Shown: positions 1-5,105 of the stretch, one piece after another | Position numbering within the stretch: position 1 is the stretch's first letter | How the letters are laid out: each line of letters starts with the position of its first letter | Origin: an uncultured Ruminococcus sp. | GTDB taxonomy: Bacteria > Bacillota > Clostridia > Oscillospirales > Acutalibacteraceae | Assembly: GCA_902773265.1 (NCBI GenBank) | Contig: CACYDZ010000236.1 | Span: 1-5,105 of the forward strand | Direction: 5' to 3' | Length of the DNA: 5,105 bases | Notes under the pieces: model-generated | The model's input: the letters and a program-made list of their open reading frames with translations, nothing else | The model's database searches: none | What the model was told of the DNA's origin: nothing | Program-made: the position numbers and the translations under genes

Positions 1-327
1 ATTATGAGTTTCACGGAACGCTATCGGGAAATGGCAACACTGAAAGTCATCGGTTTCAATGACAGAAAAATCGGTAATTTACTGATAAGTCAGAATATAT
101 GGCTTTCCTTGTTGGGAATACTTATCGGAATACCTACCGCTTACGGTACACTGGCATTGTTAATCAAAATGCTTGCCGGAGAGTATGAGATGTCCTGTTA
201 TATTTCACTGTCGTCATTATTGATAAGTACAGTTCTTACGCTTTTTGTATCGCTTGCGGTCGGATTGATTATCGCACGCAAAAGTCGGAAAATTGATATG
301 GTTTCTGCTTTGAAAATTCTTGAATGA
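1..327 (+). CDS. FtsX-like ABC transporter permease, C-terminal part (5' end outside window)
   Basis: The reading frame is open from base 1 (an Ile codon precedes the first ATG at 4), so this is the 3' end of a longer gene and the ATG at 4 is internal. The visible residues open with SFTERYREMATLKVIGF, a signature near the end of the large FtsX/MacB-type permeases of Clostridia, where a cytoplasmic loop precedes the last two membrane helices. Counting from the ATG at 4, hydrophobic segments lie at about residues 28-52 and 68-92. They are followed by a basic stretch (ARKSRKIDMVSALKILE) that matches the usual family ending (KIDMVEALK). Such permeases work with an ABC ATPase (LolD/MacB type) in peptide, lipid or antibiotic-response export; the partner ATPase would be upstream, outside the window. 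The substrate cannot be told. The family is confident, the specific role is unknown. Confidence 0.85.
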   Translation: MMSFTERYREMATLKVIGFNDRKIGNLLISQNIWLSLLGILIGIPTAYGTLALLIKMLAGEYEMSCYISLSSLLISTVLTLFVSLAVGLIIARKSRKIDMVSALKILE

Positions 328-351
328 ATTTTTAAAGAAAGTCTGTTATGT

Positions 352-463
352 CAAAATCTGCTTACGCAGATTTTGGATTTTCTTGGGGAGTTTAAGGGCT
401 TTGCCCTTAAAAATCCCACAAGGGGCTTTGCCCCTTGACCCTACAAGCCTTTGAAAAGGCTTG
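352..463. repeat. Cluster of four consecutive stem-loops (intergenic repeat element)
   Basis: Four perfect short hairpins follow one another after the permease stop codon. They are 352-375 (10-bp stem, TTAC loop), 391-411 (9-bp stem around GGGC-TTT-GCCC), 419-437 (8-bp stem, GGGGC-TTT-GCCCC) and 444-463 (8-bp stem AAGCCTT, TGAA loop). The units share pieces: CTTGACC follows both hairpin 3 (434-440) and hairpin 4 (460-466). A possible outer stem pairs GAAAGT (337-342) with ACTTTC (470-475). Similar strings (gggctttgccc modules ending in ACCGAAACTTT) are, as I recall, dispersed in many copies in Ruminococcus-like genomes; that is memory, not a search. The element separates the permease gene from the apbE operon and may act as a transcript end or RNA-stability structure. 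Hairpin 1, followed by ATTTTC, is the most terminator-like but has only a weak T tract. Confidence 0.75.
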
Positions 464-543
464 ACCGAAACTTTCAGTTGTGTAAGCTCAAAGTGGTAAA
501 ACTTTTCATTGTGTAAGTTTACACTGAACAGAGGAGAGTGGTT

Positions 544-1596
544 ATGAAAAAATTTACGGTGTTGTTGATAATTGTCGGTGTTATGGTTTTGCCGGTGGGG
601 TGTTCTCAGAAAAAAAATACAGTGACAGCTGTTAAGGCAACAGAAAATACTTTGAAAACAGAAACGCTTGATATTTTTGCGATGGATACTTATATGAATA
701 TCAAGTATTTTACCGATAAAGATTCGGATTGTTCTCAGAAACTGCAAAACGAAATTGAATATCTGGAAAGTATTTTCAGTGTTACCGCCGAAAACAGCGA
801 TATTTCTGCAATCAATCATAATACAGGCAAATTTACCGCTGTATCTGATGATACAATGTCACTGGTAGAAAGAGCTGTCGAAATTTCTGAGATAACAGAG
901 GGCAGTCTGGATATTACGGTTTATCCCATACTTAAAGAATGGGGGTTTACCACAGGCAATTATAAAATCCCAACACAGAAAACTTTGAATGATTTACGCC
1001 AAAATACAGGTTATCAGAATATTGCTTTAGAAGATAACAAAATCAAAATTCCCGAAAATTTTGCCATTGATTTAGGTGCGGTTGCTAAGGGGTATACGGG
1101 AGATAAATTGTGTGATATTTTCAGAAAGGAAAATATCACCTCAGCCCTTATCAATCTTGGGGGAAATGTACAGACTGTCGGCACAAAACCCGACGGCAGT
1201 CTGTGGAATGTTGCGTTGAAAAATCCCATAGATACCGAAAAAGAAGTCTGTGTGGTTTCGCTGTCGGATAAAGCCATGATAACCTCAGGCGGTTACGAAC
1301 GCTATTTTATCGGCGAGGACGGAAAACAATACTGGCATATTCTTGACCCGAAAACAGGTTATCCGTCTGACAAAGGGTTATTATCTGTTACGATTATTGG
1401 TGAGGACGGTACATTGTGTGATGCTCTGTCTACCGCTTTGTTTGTTATGGGGGAGGAGAAAGCGAAAATTTTTGCCTCAGCACATAACGAAATTGCCGTT
1501 ATTCTGATAAACAGTCATATGGAGATATTTATTACTGAAAATCTGAAAGACCATATACAGATGCTGAACGATTTCCGCTGTCAGATTATTGCATAG
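544..1596 (+). CDS. apbE: FAD:protein FMN transferase (ApbE family), predicted lipoprotein
   Basis: ApbE enzymes hydrolyse FAD and transfer FMN through a phosphoester bond to a Thr/Ser of exported redox proteins (RnfG/RnfD, NqrB/NqrC, FMN_bind-domain proteins). They act outside the membrane and need Mg2+. The 350-residue product has a lysine-led hydrophobic signal peptide (residues 1-19) ending LPVGC with Cys20, a lipobox-like site with an atypical Pro at -3. Family motifs appear in order: FAMDT (45-49), DLGAVAKGY (176-184), INLGGN (203-208), TSGGYERYF (247-255), HILDPKTGYP (265-274) and DALSTALF (293-300), whose Asp is a metal ligand in characterised members. The length is normal. ATG 544 is chosen because AGGAG at 532-536 lies 7 nt upstream and MKK starts a proper signal peptide; the in-frame GTG at 538 lies too close to that site. 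It is the first gene of a three-gene operon, with 9 nt to the next gene. No FMN acceptor protein is in the window. Confidence 0.95.
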   Translation: MKKFTVLLIIVGVMVLPVGCSQKKNTVTAVKATENTLKTETLDIFAMDTYMNIKYFTDKDSDCSQKLQNEIEYLESIFSVTAENSDISAINHNTGKFTAVSDDTMSLVERAVEISEITEGSLDITVYPILKEWGFTTGNYKIPTQKTLNDLRQNTGYQNIALEDNKIKIPENFAIDLGAVAKGYTGDKLCDIFRKENITSALINLGGNVQTVGTKPDGSLWNVALKNPIDTEKEVCVVSLSDKAMITSGGYERYFIGEDGKQYWHILDPKTGYPSDKGLLSVTIIGEDGTLCDALSTALFVMGEEKAKIFASAHNEIAVILINSHMEIFITENLKDHIQMLNDFRCQIIA

Positions 1597-1605
1597 AGGT
1601 ATCGT

Positions 1606-1977
1606 ATGGAAAAAAGACAACGGATTTTTTGGATAAGTCTGATTATTCTGCTTGGGATATGCGGAATATGGATTGCTGTGAGCCGTTTATCAGTGCGTGA
1701 GGGAAACTATGCTGTTGTTAAAGTTGACGGCAAAATTATCTGTCAGTTACCGCTTGCGGAGGAAAGGGTTGTTATGATTGACGGCAAAAATCATATCCGT
1801 CTGAAAGTTGTCGTTGATAGAGGCAGTGTGTTTGTTGAACACTCTGACTGTCCTGACAAAATCTGCGAACAGAAAGGCAGAATTGATAAAGTAAACGAAA
1901 ATATCATTTGTCTGCCTGCACGGACAGTCATTGAAATACAAGGAACAGAGGTTGATATGGTTGATGTTGTCGTATGA
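1606..1977 (+). CDS. NusG domain II-containing small membrane-anchored protein (EetA-like)
   Basis: This 123-residue protein has one N-terminal membrane anchor (about residues 7-27, RIFWISLIILLGICGIWIAV) and an extracytoplasmic domain. The domain carries the NusG_II (DUF1312) signature: CPDKIC at 82-87 followed by ICLPARTVIEI at 101-111. Cys82, Cys87 and Cys102 are the cysteines usual in this family. Despite the name it is not a transcription factor. The family typically occurs next to ApbE and a Gx-transporter protein in Gram-positive genomes, and I recall relatives being called EetA in the flavin-based extracellular electron-transfer locus of Listeria and lactobacilli. Its biochemical function is not established; a redox or flavin-handling accessory role is inferred from context and the cysteines. 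An AGAGG site at 1595-1599, overlapping the apbE stop codon, serves ATG 1606. The 3' end overlaps the next gene by 14 nt. Confidence 0.85.
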   Translation: MEKRQRIFWISLIILLGICGIWIAVSRLSVREGNYAVVKVDGKIICQLPLAEERVVMIDGKNHIRLKVVVDRGSVFVEHSDCPDKICEQKGRIDKVNENIICLPARTVIEIQGTEVDMVDVVV

Positions 1978-2473
1978 TTTTTCCAAAACAAAACGCCTGA
2001 CAAGAATAGCTCTTTTAATCGCAAGTGCATTTATTTTAAGCTGGATAGAGTTTATGGTGAATATTCCTATGGTCATACCGGGCATTAAACTGGGACTGGC
2101 AAATATTGTTATTCTCTTTACACTCTGTACCTGTTCAAAATCAGATGCGTTTTATGTACTTATCGGCAGATTGTTGCTTAATGCTTTACTGTTCGGGAAT
2201 ATATCTTCCTTGCTGTACAGTGCCTGTGGCGGATTGGTGAGTTTTGGGGTAATGTGTTTTGCCATAAATTTTCTGAAACTGAAAGGGGCGGCATCAAGTA
2301 TTCTCGGAGGAATATCCCATAACATAGGACAACTCATGGTTGCTTGTCTTATGATGAAAACTTCTGCTGTTTGGGTATATCTTCCTTATCTTATTATTGG
2401 CGGTACATTAGCGGGTATGATTAATGGTATGACGGTTAAAAAAATCTCTGCTCTGAAAATTTTTCAGGTTTAA
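1964..2473 (+). CDS. Gx transporter family / ECF S-component-like membrane protein (EetB-like; 'heptaprenyl diphosphate synthase component I' family)
   Basis: This 169-residue, very hydrophobic protein has about five or six predicted helices (roughly 12-32, 43-58, 62-80, 85-105, 113-132, 137-157). The diagnostic motif IPGIKLGLANIVILF (38-52) follows helix 1, and GGISHNIGQL (115-124) lies in the fifth segment. Both are typical of the Pfam family long labelled heptaprenyl diphosphate synthase component I and now often called Gx transporter family. It resembles the substrate-binding S components of ECF transporters; I recall the Listeria-type homologue being called EetB. The enzyme name is probably a legacy label, since no prenyl-synthase DDxxD motif is present. 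A likely substrate is a flavin or quinone precursor, by context only. ATG 1964 is chosen because it overlaps the upstream stop codon by 14 nt (translational coupling), has AGAGG at 1947-1951, and gives a family-like N-terminus (SKTKRLTRIALL). TTG codons at 1931, 1952, 1961 and 1967 are alternatives. Confidence 0.85.
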   Translation: MLSYDFSKTKRLTRIALLIASAFILSWIEFMVNIPMVIPGIKLGLANIVILFTLCTCSKSDAFYVLIGRLLLNALLFGNISSLLYSACGGLVSFGVMCFAINFLKLKGAASSILGGISHNIGQLMVACLMMKTSAVWVYLPYLIIGGTLAGMINGMTVKKISALKIFQV

Positions 2474-2480
2474 CAGAGAA

Positions 2481-2514
2481 AAAAAGCCAACGGAAAATTT
2501 TCCGTTGGCTTTTT
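2481..2514. terminator. Bidirectional rho-independent terminator between convergent operons
   Basis: This is a perfect 34-nt palindrome with arms AAAAAGCCAACGGAAAA and its complement, centred between 2497 and 2498. It starts 8 nt after the stop codon of the Gx-family gene. The GCCAACGG/CCGTTGGC core is flanked by a T run on the plus strand (2510-2514) and by a run of seven A at 2479-2485, which becomes a T run on the minus strand. It can therefore end both the plus-strand apbE operon and the minus-strand dxr-rseP transcript, whose last stop codon lies about 45 nt away at 2559-2561. The rest of 2515-2558 shows nothing further. Confidence 0.93.
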
Positions 2515-2558
2515 GTATTTTATAAGGGGAAGAGGCAGTTTGATTATACACCATTACT

Positions 2559-3617
2559 CTAAAATTCGATACCGAAAAGTCGGAGAACATCTTTAAGAGA
2601 AATCAGAATCATAAAGAGCATAAGCAAAACAAAGCCGATAGTATGAACAAGTCCTTCATATTTAGCAGGAACAGGTTTCCTGAAGATAGCTTCTATCAGC
2701 AGGAAGAAAAACCTACCGCCGTCAAGAGCAGGTAAGGGCAACATATTGAAAATACCCAGATTGACAGAAATGACCATCATCATAAAGATAAGGTTGCTAA
2801 GACCGTCTTTAAAGCTGGATTTCAGACCGACAGAAGTTGCCTCAGAAATAGCAGATGCAGCACCAATAGGACCTGAAACATCGTTTACAGAGAACTGTCC
2901 TGTAATCAGACCGATGAGACTGCCCCAAATCATACGGATAACGGAGTAAGTCTGTTTAAAGGTCTGTGTAAAGACGGAGGAGAAAGTCCTTTTAATGGGA
3001 ACGACCCAGAAATCCAGCTGAATATACTGTCTGCCACTGTCATCTTTGGTCATAGCGAATTTTACTTTTCCCAAATCGACTGTTTCTCCATTTCGTTTTA
3101 CTTTGATAACAGGGGAATCTGTTTTCATAGTAGCCATTGAGTAAGAGAAGTCTTTGTCTGTATAGATAGCGTAGCCGTCAAGAGAGATAATGGTATCGCC
3201 CTCTTTTAGACCGTACTGTGAGGAAACGGCATTTTCATGGAAAGATTCAATCGTTGTGGAAGCGAAATAGGGGACATCCTGCGTACAAAGCATAATTGCC
3301 ATCAGTACCAGACCGAAAAGCACATTCATAGTTGCCCCCGCAACAACGATAATCATTCTTTTCCAGACTTTTGCTTTACCGAAAGAACGGGGGTTATCGC
3401 TTTGACCGTCCTCACCCTCCATACTGCAAAATCCCCCTATGGGGAACAGGCGTAAAGAATATGTGGTTTCGCCTTTTTGAAAGCTGAAAATTTTTGGTCC
3501 CATACCCAACGCAAATTCATGAACCAGCACATTGGATTTTTTAGCACAGATAAAATGTCCGAACTCATGAAATAAGATAATCAACTCAAAAATCAGAATA
3601 CCAATAATTATCAACAA
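2559..3617 (-). CDS. rseP: RIP metalloprotease RseP (site-2 protease family)
   Basis: This is an integral-membrane zinc protease of 352 residues that cleaves transmembrane substrates such as anti-sigma factors and remnant signal peptides. HEFGH (17-21) in the first helix provides two zinc ligands and the catalytic Glu18. NMLPLPALDG (291-300) is the family's NxxPxPxLDG motif, whose Asp299 is the third ligand. A PDZ domain lies between, at about residues 115-190, with GLKEGDTIISLDG at 136-148; SGPIG at 248-252 is also conserved. Membrane segments are at about 2-22, 88-111, 275-312 and 325-342. It lies 65 nt downstream of dxr on the same strand, a common pairing in Firmicutes. The start is uncertain. 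TTG 3617 (or TTG 3614) gives a normal first helix, but the only good Shine-Dalgarno (GAGG, 3641-3638) is 20 nt away. A TGA at 3653-3651 closes the frame upstream, with no ATG or GTG between. Confidence 0.95.
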   Translation of the reverse strand: MLIIIGILIFELIILFHEFGHFICAKKSNVLVHEFALGMGPKIFSFQKGETTYSLRLFPIGGFCSMEGEDGQSDNPRSFGKAKVWKRMIIVVAGATMNVLFGLVLMAIMLCTQDVPYFASTTIESFHENAVSSQYGLKEGDTIISLDGYAIYTDKDFSYSMATMKTDSPVIKVKRNGETVDLGKVKFAMTKDDSGRQYIQLDFWVVPIKRTFSSVFTQTFKQTYSVIRMIWGSLIGLITGQFSVNDVSGPIGAASAISEATSVGLKSSFKDGLSNLIFMMMVISVNLGIFNMLPLPALDGGRFFFLLIEAIFRKPVPAKYEGLVHTIGFVLLMLFMILISLKDVLRLFGIEF

Positions 3618-3682
3618 AGCAACTTGTATAACAATCGCCTCTTTCTTTAATCATATAAAAATTATCGCCGGAAATACTTTTT

Positions 3683-4828
3683 TCAAACAGAAGAAAGTAC
3701 AAATTCTCTTGCAGATTTATCTGCAAGAAGGATATCCTCTACACAGCTGACAGGTTCACTGTCAGCATTCTGTACAGCTCTGGCAACCAGTTCTCCGATT
3801 TGTAAGAATGAGATTTTGCGGTTGAGGAAAAGTTCCACAGCCATTTCGTTAGCACCGTTAGCCACAACGGGAGCGAGGTCACAGGATTTTATTGCCTGAA
3901 TACATTGAGCCAGACAGTCAAAAGTCTGCAAATCAGGTTTAGCAAAAGTAAGCGTACCGATATCTGTAAGACTTAACTCTTTTACAGGAGAGGGTACTCT
4001 TGCAGGATAAGTGATAGCATACTGGATAGGAATACGCATATCAGGAACGCCGAGCTGAGCAATCACAGAATTATCTGTAAATTCGACCATAGAATGAATA
4101 ATACTTTCCCTATGCACGACCACTTCAATATTATCCACATCTACATCAAAGAGCCATTTTGCTTCAATGACTTCCAGACCTTTATTCATCATAGTAGCGG
4201 AGTCGATAGTAATTTTTCTGCCCATACTCCAGTTAGGGTGATTTAACGCTTGTTCCGGTGTAACACTTTGGAGGTCTTTTTTTGTTTTCCCGAAGAAAGG
4301 ACCTCCCGAAGCGGTGAGCAGAATTTTTTTCAGTTCTTTTTTGTTGTTCATACCTTGCAGGCACTGAAAAATTGCGGAATGTTCACTATCCACAGGATAA
4401 AGATGTACACCATATTTTTTTACTGCATTCATCACCAGTTTACCGCCTGTCACAAGAGTTTCCTTGTTAGCCAGTGCGATATTTTTCTTATTGTAGATTG
4501 CCGAAAGTGTTGGCTGAAGTCCTACCATACCGACAACAGAGTTCAGTACAGTATCCGCTTGTGGTATTGTCGAGGCACTGATAAGCCCGTCCATACCGCA
4601 CTCTATTTTTACAGGCATATCCGCTAATCTGATTTTCAAATCTTTAGCAGACTGTTCATCAAACATGACTGCCAGTTGAGGTCTGAACTCTCTGACCTGA
4701 TTTTCCATCAGTTCCACATTTCTGGACGCAGTGAGAGCAGAAACGGAAATCCCCAGTTTTCTTACCACATCTAAAGCCTGCGTTCCGATAGACCCCGTAG
4801 ACCCCAGTATAGCTAAATTTTCAGTCAT
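3683..4828 (-). CDS. dxr: 1-deoxy-D-xylulose 5-phosphate reductoisomerase
   Basis: DXR converts 1-deoxy-D-xylulose 5-phosphate to 2-C-methyl-D-erythritol 4-phosphate using NADPH and a divalent metal. This is the first committed step of the MEP isoprenoid pathway and the target of fosmidomycin; the enzyme is cytosolic. The 381-residue product is full length. It shows the NADPH-binding GSTGSIG (9-15), ALANKETLV (118-126), the metal ligands Asp147 and Glu149 in PVDSEH, MMNKGLE with Glu219 as third ligand (213-219), and HRESIIHSMVEF (239-250) in the substrate loop; E. coli has HPQS where this has HRES. ATG 4828 is chosen because it gives the family N-terminus (MTENLAILGSTGSIG) and has AGGGAGGG at 4844-4837 with 8-nt spacing. 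The longer frame from ATG 4870 would start inside the predicted promoter. It is the first gene of a dxr-rseP unit. Confidence 0.97.
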   Translation of the reverse strand: MTENLAILGSTGSIGTQALDVVRKLGISVSALTASRNVELMENQVREFRPQLAVMFDEQSAKDLKIRLADMPVKIECGMDGLISASTIPQADTVLNSVVGMVGLQPTLSAIYNKKNIALANKETLVTGGKLVMNAVKKYGVHLYPVDSEHSAIFQCLQGMNNKKELKKILLTASGGPFFGKTKKDLQSVTPEQALNHPNWSMGRKITIDSATMMNKGLEVIEAKWLFDVDVDNIEVVVHRESIIHSMVEFTDNSVIAQLGVPDMRIPIQYAITYPARVPSPVKELSLTDIGTLTFAKPDLQTFDCLAQCIQAIKSCDLAPVVANGANEMAVELFLNRKISFLQIGELVARAVQNADSEPVSCVEDILLADKSAREFVLSSV

Positions 4829-4849
4829 AAAAATTTCCCTCCCTAAATT

Positions 4850-4878
4850 ATTATCAACAGGAATTTTCACATTGTCAA
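4850..4878 (-). promoter_or_regulatory. Sigma-A-type promoter of dxr-rseP
   Basis: On the minus strand, TTGACA (4878-4873) is a perfect -35 box. It is followed after exactly 17 nt by GATAAT (4855-4850), a -10 box with one mismatch to TATAAT. Transcription would start near 4843, giving a leader of only about 15 nt that begins at or inside the AGGGAGGG ribosome binding site (4844-4837). This placement also excludes the upstream ATG at 4870 as the dxr start. Not experimentally shown. Confidence 0.7.
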
Positions 4879-4892
4879 ATCCCTGTTGATAA
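4851..4892. promoter_or_regulatory. 11-nt inverted repeat overlapping the dxr promoter (operator-like)
   Basis: TTATCAACAGG at 4851-4861 is the exact reverse complement of CCTGTTGATAA at 4882-4892, separated by 20 nt. One arm covers the -10 box and the other lies immediately upstream of the -35 box, so a dimeric protein bound to both would cover the promoter. TTATCAACA differs at one position from the DnaA box TTATCCACA, so DnaA or a dedicated regulator is possible. As RNA or cruciform the arms could also form an 11-bp stem, but most of it would lie upstream of the expected transcript. The regulator is unknown. Confidence 0.5.
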
Positions 4893-5021
4893 GTATAGCT
4901 TATTATTTTCTAAAATGCGTAATTCGTAATGATAAAAAACAACCTGTAACTATGACAATGAAAAATTTTTGAGGGCTTTTTTCAAAATAAAATCTGCCAA
5001 AGAAAATTTTGACAATCACTT

Positions 5022-5105
5022 GTGAACTACCCATTGTCTAAAGCCAATGGGCTTCCTGCTTCATCGTCCTCGTAACCTACTAACTCCACAGGCGTAAATT
5101 CGGGC
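5022..5105 (-). ncRNA. Predicted 3' scaffold of a TnpB omega RNA (right end of the element), partial
   Basis: The last tnpB codons and stop overlap a hairpin: CCCATTG/CAATGGG (arms 5051-5045 and 5036-5030 on the minus strand, 8-nt loop). It is followed directly by TAG-TTCAC (5029-5022). In characterised TnpB systems the omega RNA scaffold overlaps the 3' end of tnpB and ends with a hairpin at the right end of the element; the guide is the flanking genomic sequence just beyond. By that logic the element ends near 5022. Extent and expression are inferred, and the 5' part lies outside the window. Confidence 0.45.
5022..5105 (-). mobile_element. Right-end fragment of an IS200/IS605-family insertion sequence
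   Basis: The element enters from the right edge. It is recognised by the tnpB C-terminal codons and the subterminal hairpin described for this stretch. Such elements have no terminal inverted repeats and no target duplication, so the boundary near 5022 is placed only from the hairpin and the TTCAC end. It lies about 130 nt upstream of the dxr promoter region, in the same orientation as dxr. Whether a tnpA transposase exists upstream cannot be seen. Confidence 0.55.
5027..5105 (-). CDS. tnpB: TnpB (IS200/IS605 OrfB-type RNA-guided nuclease), last 25 codons only
   Basis: Read on the minus strand, an open frame enters from the right edge and ends at TAG (5029-5027). Its 25 complete residues include PEFTPVELVGYEDD and then EAGSPLALDNG. 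The combination of a (E)FTPVE segment and a terminal EAGSP-type tail is typical of the extreme C-terminus of TnpB/OrfB proteins of IS200/IS605 and related elements in Clostridia. TnpB is the ancestor-type relative of Cas12; it uses an omega RNA transcribed from the element's right end to cut DNA next to a TAM and promote element retention. The catalytic RuvC and zinc-finger parts lie outside the window, so activity cannot be judged. The fragment is short, hence moderate confidence. Confidence 0.72.
   Translation of the reverse strand, partial: PEFTPVELVGYEDDEAGSPLALDNG

Noticed and set aside
346..819. 157-codon minus-strand open frame across the hairpin cluster and the 5' part of apbE
   Set aside because: It runs antisense to the clear apbE gene and through the stem-loops; its composition (many Cys, His, Phe, Asn) is that of a shadow frame and it has no family motif.
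1747..2085. Minus-strand open frames opposite the NusG_II and Gx genes (also 1791-2030)
   Set aside because: They lie antisense to two well-recognised genes and show no ribosome binding site or recognisable domain.
4250..4627. 125-codon plus-strand open frame inside dxr
   Set aside because: It is antisense to conserved DXR sequence, rich in Phe/Cys/His, and has no supporting start context.
4829..4870. N-terminal extension of DXR from ATG 4870
   Set aside because: The added 14 residues are not family-like, no ribosome binding site was identified for it, the ATG lies inside the predicted promoter spacer, and ATG 4828 has a near-perfect ribosome binding site.
4912..4933. CGTAAT...CGTAAT short repeat (TGCGTAATTCGTAATG), considered as a repeat or attachment site
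   Set aside because: Two copies of a 6-nt word are not enough to support a repeat or att site, and no integrase or matching copy is in the window.
4959..4984. TGAAAAA / TTTTTCA inverted repeat around GAGGGC, considered as a terminator after tnpB
   Set aside because: The pairing is only seven A/T-rich base pairs with no GC stem, so it is too weak to call a terminator in either direction.
1..5105. Search for CRISPR arrays, tRNAs and rRNA
   Set aside because: No regularly spaced repeats, no tRNA cloverleaf with a GGTTCAAATCC-type T arm and no rRNA-like stretch were seen.

Overview
The window looks like the chromosome of a low-to-moderate GC Firmicute, most likely a gut Clostridia/Oscillospiraceae (Ruminococcus-like) bacterium. 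The reasons are strong AGGAGG-type ribosome binding sites, the apbE / NusG_II / Gx-transporter trio, the dxr-rseP pair, an MEP-pathway (DXP) isoprenoid route, and a cluster of GC-rich short hairpins of a type I recall being dispersed in Ruminococcus-like genomes. The genus is an inference; no rRNA or other marker is present.

Layout. Positions 1-327 (+) hold the C-terminal end of an FtsX-like ABC transporter permease that begins before the window. Positions 328-543 are non-coding and contain four consecutive stem-loops (352-463) followed by a short leader with a 9-nt direct repeat. Positions 544-2473 (+) are a tight three-gene operon: an ApbE-type flavin transferase lipoprotein, a small membrane-anchored NusG domain II protein, and a Gx/ECF-S-like integral membrane protein, the last two overlapping. 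A perfect 34-nt palindrome (2481-2514) is a bidirectional terminator between this operon and the convergent minus-strand genes. Positions 4828-2559 (-) hold dxr (MEP pathway) followed by rseP (site-2 protease). A near-consensus promoter lies just before dxr and is covered by an 11-nt inverted repeat.

At the right edge (5027-5105, -) the window cuts into an IS200/IS605-type element. The last 25 codons of a tnpB gene are readable, ending in a hairpin and a GGGTAGTTCAC end. This is the region from which TnpB guide (omega) RNAs are made, and it reads toward dxr.

How the parts fit. ApbE enzymes attach FMN covalently to exported redox proteins. The NusG_II and Gx proteins are its usual companions in Gram-positive flavin-based electron-transfer loci, so the operon probably belongs to extracytoplasmic redox metabolism, although no FMN acceptor protein is visible here. 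dxr and rseP are core housekeeping genes often found together near uppS and cdsA. Here the mobile element sits directly upstream of dxr, which carries its own promoter. No wholly novel system is evident; the most interesting items are the tnpB/omega-RNA end, the operator-like repeat over the dxr promoter, the multi-hairpin element and the unusual start of rseP.
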